In this document: positions 43,819 through 56,100 of the stretch, in pieces
Layout: each line of letters begins with the position of its first letter
Position numbering within the stretch: the stretch's first letter is position 1
Program-made: the position numbers and the translations under genes
Notes under the pieces: model-generated
Told to the model about the DNA's origin: nothing
Database searches by the model: none
The model's input: only the letters and a program-made list of their open reading frames with translations
Assembly: GCA_947650365.1 (NCBI GenBank)
Contig: CANTAL010000208.1
Span: forward strand, 123,501 to 187,500
Direction: 5' to 3'
DNA from: Chamaelirium japonicum
Lineage: Eukaryota > Streptophyta > Magnoliopsida > Liliales > Melanthiaceae
Length of the DNA: 64,000 nt

Positions 43819-45250
43819 TTATGGGCTTAATCCCATCCCCCTCGACGATTCTAAGACCACTGTCCTAGAGAGGCCCTTAGTTAAATGATCCGCCAAATTC
43901 TTTTCGGATATAACAAAGTCTAGGGCAATTATTTGATTTTTTATCTTATATCTGAGAGATCTATGTCTCACTTTCAGATGTCTATTTATTTTTACATCAG
44001 CGTTTTCTTGATTACATTTATCAATAGCTGATCGACAATCACAATGGATAGATATAGCCGGTAAAGGCTTTTCTATCAATGGGATCTTATATAGGAGATC
44101 TCGAAGCCATTCTGCTTCTGTGCTAGTGGTATCTAGCACTATCATTTCTGATTCTATGATACTCCTAGCTATAACGGTCTGTTTGGTGGATTTCCAAGAT
44201 ATGGCTCCACCTCCCAGTAGGAATACATACCCGGTTGTGGACTTAATATCTATTGAGTCACTAATCCAGTTAGTATCAGAGTATCCCTCTAATACAGCTG
44301 GATATCCACTATAGTGAAGACCATATGATATGGTTCCCTTAAGGTATCTAAAAAATCTTTCTAACGCGTTCCAATGAGACTCATTCGGGTTAGACGTATA
44401 ACGACTAAGTCTATTTACCGCGTAAGCGATATCGAGTCGAGTATAGTTTGCTAGAAAACCTAGCGATCCTATGATTTGAGCATACTCGCTCTGTAGTCTA
44501 GGAAGTCTAGTATTCTTTGTCAGATGGGTATTTGGATCATATGGTGTGGATACCGGTTGGCAATCGGGGTCGTAAAATTTCCTAAGGATTTTCTCGACAT
44601 AGTGGGATTAGGATAGCACTAAACCATTGTCTTTCCTAATGATCTTAGTGTTCATAATAACGTCGGCTTGTCCTAGATCTTTCATGTCAATGTTTTGGGA
44701 TAAAAAGTGGTATACACATTCATCCGTTGTATTGATATCAAATCCATAGGATAAGATAACTTTATCGAATTTCATGTGCTATTGTTTTGAGGCTTGTTTA
44801 AGTCCATAGAGAGATCGAATTAACTTACACACCTTTCCCTCTTGTCCAGATGCAGTAAATCTCTCGGGTTGGTCCATGTATATTTTCTCATTAAGGTCGC
44901 CATTCAAGAAAGCAGTCTTAACATTCATTTGATGTATGACTAACTTATAGATTGAAGCTAAGGAGATGAGGATCCTAATTGTGGTTATCCTAGTGACAGG
45001 TGAGTAGACATCAAAGTAGTCTACCCCAGGTTTTTGGATAAAACCCTTGGCTACAAGTCTTGCCTTAAATTTATCTATGGTGCCGTCGGGTCTAAGTTTC
45101 TTCTTAAACACCATTTAAATCCTATGGTTTTGCAACCAGGAGGTAAATTGGTGAGTTCCCAGGTATGGTTTTGAAGTATGGATTGGATCTCGTTATCTAT
45201 GGCTTCCTTCCAAAAGGGTGAGTCTATGGACTTCATTGCATCTGTATAGG
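43819..45250 (-). pseudogene. Copia reverse transcriptase and RNase H
   Basis: The RT frame begins upstream of MVFKKKLRPDGTIDKFKARL (45114), with MNVKTAFLNGDLNEKIYM and LYGLKQASKQ, then a TAG stop in place of Trp at 44776. Past the stop, TTDECVYHFLSQNIDMKDLG (about 44700) joins two blocks that normally flank the YVDD active site; that about 35-residue segment is missing in frame. [23 protein letters not shown] and [25 protein letters not shown] and [10 protein letters not shown] (RNase H) follow to 43819. A second TAG stop precedes SHYVEKIL. Confidence 0.85.
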
Positions 45251-46427
45251 TGGAGGGAACGTTCTCCACCAGAATTGCATAGAAGTTATCAAAGACTTTT
45301 TCTACACGTGCACTTTTACTCCTCCTAGGTCCGGTTTGGGTTACCGATTCAATCTGGTCTTTAGATTCTAATTGGACTTCGGGTTCGATCTGAGTTACCT
45401 GATTAGAACTGGAGGCCTGGTTATTGGTATTAATCATAGTGTTGATCCTAGTCTTATAAGGGAAGATATTTTCGAAGTATGAGGCATCTCTAGCTTCGAT
45501 TATGGTGTAATTGGCTATTTCGCTTATTTCAGAGTTAAACACTAAAAATCGATTAGCGTTACTGTCTGAAGCGTAGCCAATAAAGATAGCATCTACATTC
45601 TTAGGTCCTATCTTCTTTCTTTTATTATCGGGGATTTTTACCTTCGCTAGACACCCCCACACTTTCAGATATTCTAAGTTAAGTTTTCTATGTTTCCATA
45701 CTTTGTATGGGGTCAAATCATTGTGTTTAAAGGGAATGCAGTTAAGAATAAAATAGGCTGTCAGCAGGGCTTCCCCCCACAAGTTCTCTGGCACTCTAGA
45801 GCTTATTAACATGGAATTGACCATGTTCATTAGGGTCCTGTTTTTCGTCTTCGCTACATCATTGGATTGGGGTGTGTAAGGAGCTGTGACTTCATGGAGT
45901 ATTCCATAAACTTCACAGTACTCACTTAACTCATTTGAGGTGTACTCCCCTCCTCGGTCTGACCTAAGGATCTTAATGGTTTTGTCTAATTGGTTTTCAA
46001 CCTGAGTTCTGTAAATTTTAAATTTATTGAGTACTTCATCCTTAGTTTTAATAAGGTATATGTGGCAATATTTTGAAGCGTCATCTATGAACATTACAAA
46101 ATATCTATTGCCACCTCTCGAGGTTCTCCCAGAATCACAGACATCGCTGTGAATTAGTTCAAGTATTTTGGAGTCTCGATCGATGGTTTTAAAGGGTTTC
46201 TTAGGTTGTTTGGCTTCTACGCATATCTCGCACTTGTCAAGATTCTTAGTATCGGATTTAGAAATTATGTTTAGGGTCATGAGTTTCTTAATAGAATTAT
46301 AATTTACATGACCTAGTCTTTGGTGCCAAGTGACCGAAGACTCAACATTTAAAATAGTAGAAGAAGGATTGAATACATTCAATTTAAACAAACCATCACA
46401 AAGAAATCCTTTTCTAATAAAATTCAT
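45075..46427 (-). pseudogene. Copia integrase and start of RT
   Basis: An open 450-codon frame. The zinc-binding H35, H40, C66, C69 (WHQRLGH..CEIC) precedes the catalytic core. D95 (LIHSDV) and D157 (ILRSDRGGEYTS) are present, but the third catalytic position, 35 residues on, reads VAKTKNRT where VAERKNRT is usual, so Glu is replaced by Lys193. WGCLAKVKIPDNKRKKIGPK and FIGYASDSNANRFLVFN belong to the C-terminal region. TDAMKSIDSPFWKEAIDNEI (about 392-411) starts the RT domain. The Met is not the natural start: a TGA separates it from the protease frame. Confidence 0.9.
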
Positions 46428-46925
46428 TCACTTTGTGATTACAACCTTATTGGACTCAAATACAAGCTTATAGCCCTGTTGGACTAATAAAGACCCACTA
46501 ATTAGATTCCTCATAATCTCCGAAACGTGGTGGACTCCACGTAGGGTTAGGGTCTTCTCCAACGTCAACTTCAGGTCGATCCGTCCTATCCCTAGCACAC
46601 GAGCCTCAACATTGTTCTCCATGCTTACAGCTCCTCCACTTGAGACCTGATAGGTGGAAAACAAAGATTGATCAGAGCAAACATGAATGTTAGCTCCTGT
46701 GTCAATCCACCAATTTAATGCTTGAAAGGTCATGTTAACTTCAGGGGTGAAGAGAACAGACCTGAAAGCGGTCCCATAAGAGCCAGCTCCAGAGGTCACC
46801 ATGTTGACTTGGGAGCCGGGTGGTATTGGACCATTCCTTCTTGGATTTGGAGGTGGTGTTGTCTTCTTGTAGAAGCATTGGTTGGCCATGTGATTGGTCC
46901 GATCGTAGACGTTGCAACAACGCAC
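46428..46925 (-). pseudogene. Copia gag zinc knuckle and protease
   Basis: The zinc knuckle reads C4-x2-Y7-x4-H12-x4-C17, so the second Cys ligand is Tyr. The aspartic protease motif WWIDTGANIHVCSD has the catalytic D75-T-G intact, and the domain ends with GVHHVSEIMRNLISGSLL. A TGA stop separates it from the integrase frame. Confidence 0.85.
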
Positions 46926-47752
46926 TCCTTCTTTCTTTTGGTCCTTGGGATGGTTTGGATTATGGTTGCTATGGTAGGGCTTCTTGGTATAGGGTTTAGG
47001 CTTAGGATGGAAGGATTTCTTCTGAAACTTGTTTCTAGGTTTTTGGAATGGCTTGGATGGTTGACCCTCTATGTTGTTGACTTTGGGTTTGGATTTAGAA
47101 GATCCCTTTTACCTGAGCCTATGTTGCTCCTCAATTCTAATAGAGTTTAGAACTTGAGTTAGGGTTAGGTCACCTTGGGTATGACTTAGGTGTTTAGAAA
47201 ACTCGGACCAAGAAGCAGGTAGTTTATCTATAAGACAGGCTATTTGGAAGGTTTCATCAAGGGTGAAACCCTTAGTCTTTAGATGTTGGACTAGGTTCTC
47301 AAACTCATGAATCTGATCATTCATGGGTTTGGAGTCAACCATTTTGAAGTTGTTGAAGTCTGACGCTTTGAAGCGTTTTACTCCAGCATCATCTAGGCCA
47401 TACTTAAGCTCTAGGGTATCCCATAGGTCCTTAGGGTTTTGAATGGTATAATAGATATCATAGAGTCTATCAGATAATACCCGTAGATCCTATGAAGGCC
47501 ATGATAGTTGATTTCTTCTGGAGTCCTAGTGGGAATGCTAGAAGTTGATTCAGGTTCAGGTTGTGAAGTGGAGGCTCGGGTACGACGTGTTTGACTAGAC
47601 CCACTGGATACTCCTGGTGCGGTTTCACCTATGGCTGACAGTAATCCAAGTGTGGTTAGCCAGAATCGCATCTGGTTTTGCCACTTCTTAAAGTTAGACC
47701 CGTCAAACTTCTCAGATTTGGCACTAAGGGTTTCACGGTTTGGTGAGGTCAT
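46926..47752 (-). pseudogene. Copia gag, N-terminal part
   Basis: It begins MTSPNRETLSAKSEKFDGSN and FKKWQNQMRFWLTTLGLLSA, the usual copia gag start, and continues after frameshifts with DQIHEFENLVQHL, DKLPASWSEFSKHL and LTLTQVLNSIRIEEQHR (47109-47342). It forms the particle shell in active elements. Frameshifts near 47410 and a stop near 47108 break it. Confidence 0.85.
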
Positions 47753-48185
47753 TTCGGACCAAAGTGAGGAGTTGAAATCTGAGGATTGAAAAACAAGTTT
47801 TGTTAATTTTAAAGCACACTTGAATAGATTTGACTTTTAGAAGTTCAAATGAAACTTTCAAATCCTAACGGCCAGATGGGCTCCAAGTAGGAGGTGGAGC
47901 ACTAGGCTCGCTCAAATACCAAGCTACTGTGGGCAATTTAATGTCAGTTTGTCAAACCTTTCTAGACACCGTAGGCAGTGGAATATTCCAATGACGACTT
48001 TTAGTCTTTTTTATAATCTATGATTCTAATTAATTTTTGTAGAAAATAATTTTGTTAAAAGTAGCAACTAATAGATAATCGTGCAAACAATCTAATCTAT
48101 GATAACAGACGTAATAAAGCTAACAATTTATTTTAGTAAGCACAAGTGAAAATGATAAATTTTCCTTTTAGCTATGATGAACGAA

Positions 48186-48974
48186 TTTAGGAATCTAACC
48201 GTTCTATACTAGCAAATTTAGGAATCAAATACTTTATATTAAATAATTGATTATTTAGCAAATATTATTTTTCACACAAGCAAAGGTAAGTCACAATAGT
48301 CTTTTAGAAATTATTTGCCAAGGCAGAGCGGGTTCTATGGAACCGTCATTCACATTGCCGAACTTTTCTAAAAGAAAGAAGTAATCTATCTAAATTATAT
48401 CTAATTATTTAGATTTCCCTATTAGATGCAAAAAGATTAATTTAGAACTAATGATAGGACAAGAGTAGAGTTTGAAACTCTAGCCTGTGGTTGAAGCACG
48501 CTAGGCGCTGTCCCAAGAAACTTATTGCCCCCCTCGTGCGGGTCTCGTGGCAATGGTTCTCGGAGATACGACAACCCCAGTCAGGCGACCTCCTTCTCGT
48601 CGGCACGACTCCAAGAAGGCTTTGCGAACCTCGATGTACTTTCAGGAAGCCAGCGACTTGATGAAGAACTTCCCAAAACAGGGAGGCAGCACCGCAGCAG
48701 AGCTTTGATCCGAGAGAGAGAGTCTTCTCGGAGCAAAGGGGTAGCACCACAGCATGAAAGAATGAAAGAGGGAGAGGCAGAGATTAGAGAACAATTCTGA
48801 TATTCGGACTGTATTGCTCTATGGCTGCACTGGGCCTTATATAGGCCTCGGGCAGTTAATAGAGGGCTGAAAGAGGGGAGCGGTTAATGGGCTGCGATTA
48901 AGCCCATTAACCCCACACGTTACAGCTCGCAGAGAGTCTGTCAGTAACGGTTAGCATGCAGCGCTTCTCGCGTA
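48186..48974 (-). repeat. Copia 5' LTR, missing its U3 start
   Basis: It matches the 3' LTR from GGAATCTAACCGTTC to GCAGCGCTTCTCGCGTA, then diverges abruptly. It keeps the TATATAA box (near 48838) but lacks about 325 bp upstream of it, and the TG terminus with its target duplication. The inner end (TTTAGGAATCTAACC) differs slightly from the TGTTGGAAATCTAACC of the other copies. Confidence 0.85.
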
Positions 48975-50820
48975 TCGAATTGCTACCTCACTTTTGAATA
49001 AGGGGGACGCTCCTTATCCAGGGAAGGGAGATAATCCAAAGTCACGAAATTTTTATTAGTCTATAGTTATTAGGACCACGATTGAACATTATGCCTTGTG
49101 TGAGCTCCACAAAAACCTAATGTTCTAATCATATCCTAATAATTATGTGACTCGATTGTATAAGTTCAGGTAGTAGTCTAGCTAGTGGTAGAGTCTTTCC
49201 TTTTTGGTATGATTGGTGTATTGATTGAACTTCTCGAGGGCAGTATTAGAAAGAATATAATGCCAATTGTGAATTCGTCTTCGTTACTTTGGTAGTATAT
49301 GTTGGTGGGATTGTAACATCAGTTTAGTAATTAAATTTTTGGGACGAAAATTCTATTAAGGTGGGTAGGATGTAACGACCGGTATTAGAAAAAAAAAAAA
49401 GAAATGAAAAGGAAATAAAAAAAAAACTAAATTTAAAGCTAAAACCTAAACCCAAAATAAAACCCAAACCCATCCCTAAAACCCAAAACCCGACTCGACC
49501 CCGACCGTAAACAGTCTTACAGATCCCACTACAACGTACGTCTTGACCTACACCGTGTTGCTTGGCCACGGTGTCATCTAGCCATCGAATCGATCGCATC
49601 AACCTTTGTACCTATGACTCGATGGTAGCAGCCTCTATGATCCGTATATCAACCCTGCTGATTCCGGGGTCCAACTGAATGAGGCAAATTATTTAATATC
49701 AAACCAAGTTTAGACTTGGTAAGATCTTTATAATTATCGGTTTACTATTTTTTGTGTTCGCTCGTTGCCTAAGCGCATCTTGGTTGATTGGCGAATCAAA
49801 CCCGACTTGACCTTTCTCCCCCGTAGAGATCGATCTATTGACTTTAGATTTTAATGCATGCTCGTAGGGTTTGCCTGACAGTTCCTAACAGTGACGGTTC
49901 AATCGGAGGGGGGACCAACGACAACTAGCAGGAGTCGACGTGCATCGATCAGGTGACATCTACTTCCCTTGCATGGTCTTTAATAGTGGGAAATGAGAAT
50001 GACTAAGGATAGGTATCCATAACACTGCATACGGGTCCCGTCGGACATCGTCGCATATGGTCGAGTGGACCCCGCCTTGCATGCGGAGCCGCGAGTCCGA
50101 CGACACATGCTTAAAAATACTATTAATTAAATAATAATTATTATGCTGATTGCTGGGACACCGTAAGTAGGAATTCCCCTAAGTTTTGTAATTTAATAAT
50201 TAAATAATATTTATCGGAATCCTCCTCATGAGATGGGTGTGGAGACCCTGGCACTCGGTAATACGGGCGAGTGGAATTTATTTTGCTTATTGTGATACAT
50301 GGGTTGTGAGCGTGGTGCGAATCCCGGGGTAAAACGTTGAAGCTATTGTAGTATTATAATTATGTGATATGTTATCCTGTGGAAGGGTTTGGACCCCGTG
50401 CGCGTAAGGGCCGTGAACCACCCTGTACGCACAGCCGAAGACCAGTAGGCTAGGGGGTCACGGGCAAGGGTTGTGGTAAAGCCAATAGGAGTAGCCCTCT
50501 AGTAGGGATTGGCCTAACAACTCTGTCCCGGGGTAGTTGAAGCCCCCAAAGTAACGCAAGTGGGGCGGTAGAGCTCTACCGTGAAAGATGGGAAATCTCT
50601 TATGATCATCTGGGTAATTTGTGTATGGTATTGGTGGATGCACGGCGAGAGAGTTGGCCCTCTACATCGAAATAAAAGACCCTATAGTAATGCCCAACCT
50701 GGGACAGGATGAACAAAATATCCGGGGTTCACTTAGGATAAATAACGGATATTATAATCTTATTTGTTTTATAATTAAGTACTGTAGAATATCGAATGGA
50801 CTGTGTGGTAGATAACCTAG
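48975..50820 (+). mobile_element. 3' remnant and LTR of a Ty3/gypsy element
   Basis: GGGACGAAAATTCTATTAAG followed by GTGGGTAGGA and TGTAACGACC (49371) is the characteristic polypurine tract/3' LTR start of plant chromovirus-type gypsy elements. 48975-49370 would be the very end of pol plus 3' UTR; no frame is recognisable. The LTR runs on through GGAAGGGTTTGGACCCCGTG (50382) to at least 50820. Its end was not located, so the right coordinate is nominal. Confidence 0.6.
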
Positions 50821-51640
50821 TGATAGTAGGAATTGCATGCGAACATAGATTACTGATAGGATTCGGTTAACCTTCTGTAAACTTTGAACTGCTTATATAA
50901 TTTAATTCAATTAAATATGTTATCTCATATTATTAAAAACTATTAGGATGTCACTAGCCATTAATTTGGCTAATCTCCTAATTTCTCATTGGGGGCTACT
51001 CTTTTCCACGAGTAGACTCTCCTGCAGGTCCGGAGGTTCGGGAGTAGCAGTGCGAGGCCGGAGGCAGTTTTAGGGTTACAGTCGTATTTTATTTTGGTAT
51101 GTAGTTTCGTAGCAATATAATGGGTGGATTTTGTATAAGAATCATTTAGTTTAAGATTAGTGTTTTCGTTATTTCTTAGTGACAATGATACAGCTGAATT
51201 CTTTTGGGTAGGCCTCTCCTCAAGGCCACAAGGCTAGGATAGATCATAATAAAAATATAAGTATCTAAATGGCTTAATTGACTAGCCCTGTAGATAGGAC
51301 CTCTGAACTAGTGTACTGAGTGTTAGGGAGTGGGTGAGACTCCTAGCTCGCCGTCAGTGGCTCGAGTCCCGTGCTCCCTTAGAGGGATTCCTGTCAGCAG
51401 GTGGTGGCGCTAACAGGTCATACATGCTGAGAGGATAACCCGGTTGAAGGTCGAGCATGATCATCTCTCTATCGACAAAATTTTTTATCTCTCTACTTTC
51501 TTTTAAAAAAAAATTTTCATAAAGATCAAATTTTAAAATATTCCTTATTTCTCCCTCCCCCTTCTTCATTTATGAGAGAGCCGCAGTCCTATGAGAAACC
51601 CTAATTGGTATAGATAGCTGACTAAAACCTAAATCCCTTT
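50821..51640. other. Unassigned; may include more gypsy LTR
   Basis: GGTCCGGAGGTTCGGGAGTAG at 51028 is in the style of gypsy leaders. At 51325-51380 a tRNA-like patch (GTGGCTCGAGTCCC) could be a SINE head, but no A box is convincing. Confidence 0.3.
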
Positions 51641-53125
51641 GTTTTTCTTCAACTCACACCCCATGGATCGGTTGCAGGTTTTTGGGGCTTGAAAGTAATA
51701 TTGCCGAACTTTGGAGCTGTGCCCATCATTTCGAACATCCCTCACGATACAGGGCTCGGAGGATGACTCGGAGCAGACTCATAAAGACACTCCTAGACAG
51801 TCGGCCTGGGAGGGATAGGTGAGGGTCCTCTCGAGAGGGATTTGAGAGAACATCGAGAAATGTCGACGACGGATCGTCTGGAAGGAGCGGGAGATTTGTC
51901 AATCGATCGGCATACGTTTGCTCCATTTTTGATGCCAGCGGCAGACCATGAGAGTCAGTTCCTGCTTCGACGACAATCTTTCAGAGGGAGTCTCTTTTCA
52001 CTATGAGAGCGGCATTCTGCTTCATGAGGGTGAGGAGTTGATAGTCCTCTGCTGTGATTTGGTATGACGCTTGAGCACTAGTGCCGAGAGAGACATGCGC
52101 TTTTCTCAAGCGCTGAGGAATTTGATCAGCGAGTTGAGGTGACCGTCGAAGTTGAGCCTGGGCGGCGTGATCAACCGACGGGCGACTCCTCTAATTGGCA
52201 GCGAGTTGCTATTCTGAATATTGGCTTGTTGCAAACCGATGACTCATTGATCGAGTCGTCGGATGCTTAGCATCTGGGTAAATGCCGCTTTCCTCTGGCT
52301 GGCCCATCGGTGTCTTCGTGATTTAAGGGCAGCGATGGAGGCAGATGGATTACTCGGGCAACCGGTACCTGCTACCGGAGAAATTAGGAAACTTGGACGT
52401 TGCAAGTTGATAGGATCAACGATCCTACAGACGGTGCCAAACTGTGGGGGAGGATTTCGGCCGTCATACGTGACCCTCCTCCAACAGTCGAATGATGGTT
52501 TTATCCTTCGGGATGTGGCACGCTTCGAAGCACTGAATTGTAACTTGTTGGGCTGTCACACAAGCACTGTATAGTAGGAAAGTAGAAAAAGAGATGACAT
52601 AGGATGTGATAACGGAGTTTGGCTGAAGCCTACGTCTCCGTGCGGTAAGACGCAACATTTGAATCCACTCTCTCTGTGTAAATAGTAGAGCTACTCTCGA
52701 CAGGCCGATGAGTGCTTCTTACAAGTAATCAGAGGGTGGAAAAGGAGTCTGAAAAATAGAAAACTCGAAGAGCTCTGGAAAACAAAAAGTGGGTTTCTGT
52801 TCTGGAATTTTAGATCTGGAATCATTTATAGGGTCTACTATTTATAGAGGTTTGGTTTATTTGGGGAATATTTCAAGAATATCCCAGGAATATCCAGGGT
52901 TTGGTAAATACCCGAGGGGATTTACCTGATCCCAGATAGTGCAAGTGGGCCCCAAGCAATACTGCGGGTCCCACCGTCGGACTCGTAGGCCCCAGACAGA
53001 GTTGCAGGTCCCACCGTTAGGCTTGTGGGCCCCAGGCAAGGCTGCGGGTCCCACCGTTGGACTTGTGGGTCCCAGGCAGGGCTGTGGGTCCCACCGTTGG
53101 GCGTTAGCTAGATTTTGCACCCACA
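51641..53125 (-). mobile_element. Second Ty3/gypsy piece: 5' LTR, PBS and leader
   Basis: On the minus strand the LTR runs 53125-52443 (683 bp, TGTGGGTGC..CTCCCCCACA), with a CTATAAATAG TATA box near 52845, and is followed by the primer-binding-type sequence TTTGGCACCGTCTGTAGG (about 52441-52424), as in gypsy elements of the Tat/Athila style. The next about 800 bp are leader/gag-like without a safe frame; the piece at 51726-51926 is open but unrecognised. The other LTR was not found. It cut into the zinc-upstream region of the LINE at 53126. Confidence 0.7.
52945..53102. repeat. Four-unit tandem repeat (about 40 bp) in gypsy LTR
   Basis: Four units of GTGGGCCCCAGGCAAGGCTG + CGGGTCCCACCGTTGGACTT, with small variations, run head to tail inside the U3 of the gypsy LTR. 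Confidence 0.9.
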
Positions 53126-56100
53126 GTCTCCACCATCATTTTCCGAGAAGGGCCCGCAATATTAAATTCCCGTAGGTTCTTCACCCCAAGGCCTCTACTT
53201 TTTGTCGGTTTACATACTTCTACCAACTTCATCAAGTGATAAGAGCCAGACTTTCCATCGGCTCTCCGCCACAGGAAACTCCTTCTAAGTTGATCAATCC
53301 TCTTGATAACCCATGAAGGTAAGTAGCAGATGGCCATCATGTAAGTTGGGATTGAGGTAAGCACTGAATTGATGAGAGTCAGTCGGCTACCAATTGACAA
53401 GAATTTGCTTTTCTAGCCTGAAAGTTTCCTTTTGATACACTCCATTAAAGGTAGCCAATCCTGCTTCTTAGGTTTCCTTACACTAAGCGGGATGTGCAAA
53501 TATTTTGTTGAAAAACCTCGGATTTGAAGTTCAAACAGGCTGCTATTCTCTCTCCTTTTGATAAATCATTCCCGATGTAGAATAAAAAGCTTTTGTCAAA
53601 ATTTATTTTGAGGCCCGACACGCTCTCAAAAGTGTAGAGAATAATCTTCATGACAATAACCTGAGTGAGGTTCACTTCACAAAAAAGCATTGTATCATTG
53701 GCAAAATGCAAGTTGGAGACAGACCAAACATCACTGCTAATCCCTCGTAGCAAATTGTTGGACTCCGCTCGCTTGATAATAGCATCCAGCATGTCGACCA
53801 CAAAGATGAACAAATATGGCGACAAATGGCAACCCTGCTTTAAACCCCTCTTCATCTTGAAATGAGTTGAGTTGTTATTGATGAGGTATGATAGTTTCGA
53901 GAACTCCAAGTAGTCTTCGACCCAGCATAACCAGTTGGATGGGAAACCTTTTATCTCTAAGGATTTCAAGAGGAAAGACCATTCTATGTTGTCAAAAGTT
54001 TTTTCAAAGTCGAGCTTCAAGAGTACTCCCTCACTGCTGAATTCAATAAGGTGGAATAGGATCTCTTGCACCAACGCCATGCTATCCAAGATATTTCTAC
54101 CTTTAATAAAGCCGATTGGGACGGTCTAATAATGCTATCCATGACCAAGACTAAACGTAGGGAACGAATCTTCGTCATGATCTTGTAGATGCAGTTGGAA
54201 AGGCTTATAGGTCTGAAATTTCTTATCAAGGTAGCCCCAACCTTCCTCGACAACAAGATGATCCAAGAAAATTTGATGTTATGAAGTGATACCTTCAAGT
54301 CCAAGAAATCATGTATGAATCTATTTACATCCTCTTCGATCAGGTTCCAATAGCGCTGAAAGAAAAAAAATTTGAAAATCCATCTGGGCCTAGCGCACCA
54401 TCCGGCCTCATGCTGAAATCCGTTTTTTTGAATTCCTCATTCGTAAAAGGCCGAGAAAGCTGAGATGTATCTGTTAATCTCCTGAAATCAAGATTCTGCC
54501 ACGCGAGATCTAATTTATTACCTGCCACTTTCGAAAACAAGTCCTTGAAGTAGGCATTAGAATTGCGGGTAATATCTTCTTGATCTGTAAAACTGTTATT
54601 ACCAATCGAGATAGCGGAGATAAGGTTCGATCTCCTTCTCCGTTGGCCACACTATGGAAATATGATGAATTAGAATCCCCTTCTTTGACCCACTTCTCCC
54701 TGGATCTTTGCTTCCACACTATCTCTTATCTGGTCTTTAAATCGTGCAATTTGTTCTTGAAATTCTGAAGTTGTTGAGCATCCAAGTTGGACAGAGTATC
54801 ACTTCCGCCCTGAGATCTAGACGATTTATTGTAGGAAATCTAACCGTTCTATACTAACAAACTTAGGAATTAATAAAATTCTTAATATTAAACGATTGGT
54901 TGTTTAGCAATTATAATATTTGCAAGCAAATGCACATCACAAATTTCTTTTAGAAATTGTTTGCCAAGGCAGAGCGGGTTTTATGGAACCGTCATTCACC
55001 TTGCCGAACTTTTCTAAAAGAGATAAATAGACTATCTAAATTATCTCTAATTATTTAGTGTTTAGAATTAGATGCAAATCGTTTTTCAATGGATATACCA
55101 CTAGCAAGAAATTAGAGTTAGAAACTCTAGTCTGATTGTCGAAGCACGCTAGGCGCTGTCCCAAGAAACTTATTGCCCCCCTCGTGCGGGTCTCGTGGCA
55201 ATGATTCTCGGAGATACGACGACCCCGGTCAGGCGAACTCCTTCTCGTCGGCACGACTTCAAGAAGGTTTTGCGAACCTCGTGAACTTTCAGGAACCCAG
55301 CGACTCGATGACGATCTTCTCAGAGCAGGGAGGCAGCACCGCAGCAGAGCTTTGGTCCGAGAGAGGAAGTCTCTTCGGAGCAAAGGGGCAGCACCACAGC
55401 ACCACGACACAAGAGAATGAGAAAGGGAGAGGCAGTAAGCAGGGAGGAATTCCGATATTCGGACTATACCCATCCCATGGCTGTACCGAGCCTTATATAG
55501 GCCTCGGGCTGTTAATGGGAGGCTGAAAGAGGGGAGCGGTTAATGGGCTGCGATTAAGCCCATTAACCTCGCATGTTACAGCTCGCAGAGAGCCTGTCCG
55601 TAACGGCTAGCATGCAGCGCTTCTCGCGTAACGGCTGTCCGTAACGGTTGTGATTGTTTGCCAAGGCAGAGCGGGTTCTATGGAACCATCATTCACGTTG
55701 CCGAACTTTTCTAAAAGAGATAAATCGACTATCTAAATTATCTCTAATTATTTAGTGTTTAGAATTAGATGCAAATTGTTTTTCAATGGATCTACTACTA
55801 GCAAGAAATTAGAGTTAGAAACTCTAGCCTGATTGTCGAAGCACGCTAGGCGCTGTCCCAAGAAACTTATTGCCTCCCTCGTGCGGGTCTCGTGGCAATG
55901 GCTCTCGGAGATACAACGACCCCGGTCAAGCGACCTCCTTCTCGTCGGCACGACTTCAAGAAGGTTTTGCGAAAACTTTCAGGAACCCAGCGACTCGATG
56001 AAGAACTTCCCGAAACAGGGAGGCAGCACCGCAGCAGAGCTTTGATTCGAGAGAAGGAGTCTTCTCAGAGCAAAGGGGCAGCACCACAGCACGAAAGAAT

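Larger units (their letters stand above)
42147..48974 (-). mobile_element. Ty1/copia retrotransposon, degenerate
   Basis: Minus orientation: truncated 5' LTR (48974-48186), gag (47752-46926), zinc knuckle and protease (46925-46428), integrase (46427-45300), RT/RNase H (45250-43819), polypurine region (43275-43261) and complete 3' LTR (43260-42147, TGTTGG..CCAACA). Domain order PR-INT-RT-RH is diagnostic of copia. About 325 bp of the 5' LTR's U3 are gone; its place is taken by the gypsy remnant at 48975. A PBS-like TTGGTATTTGAGC is at about 47917-47930, some 255 bp inside the apparent LTR end. Confidence 0.9.

Noticed and set aside
51325..51380. SINE head at GTGGCTCGAGTCCCG
   Set aside because: No convincing A box and no poly(A) tail with duplication.
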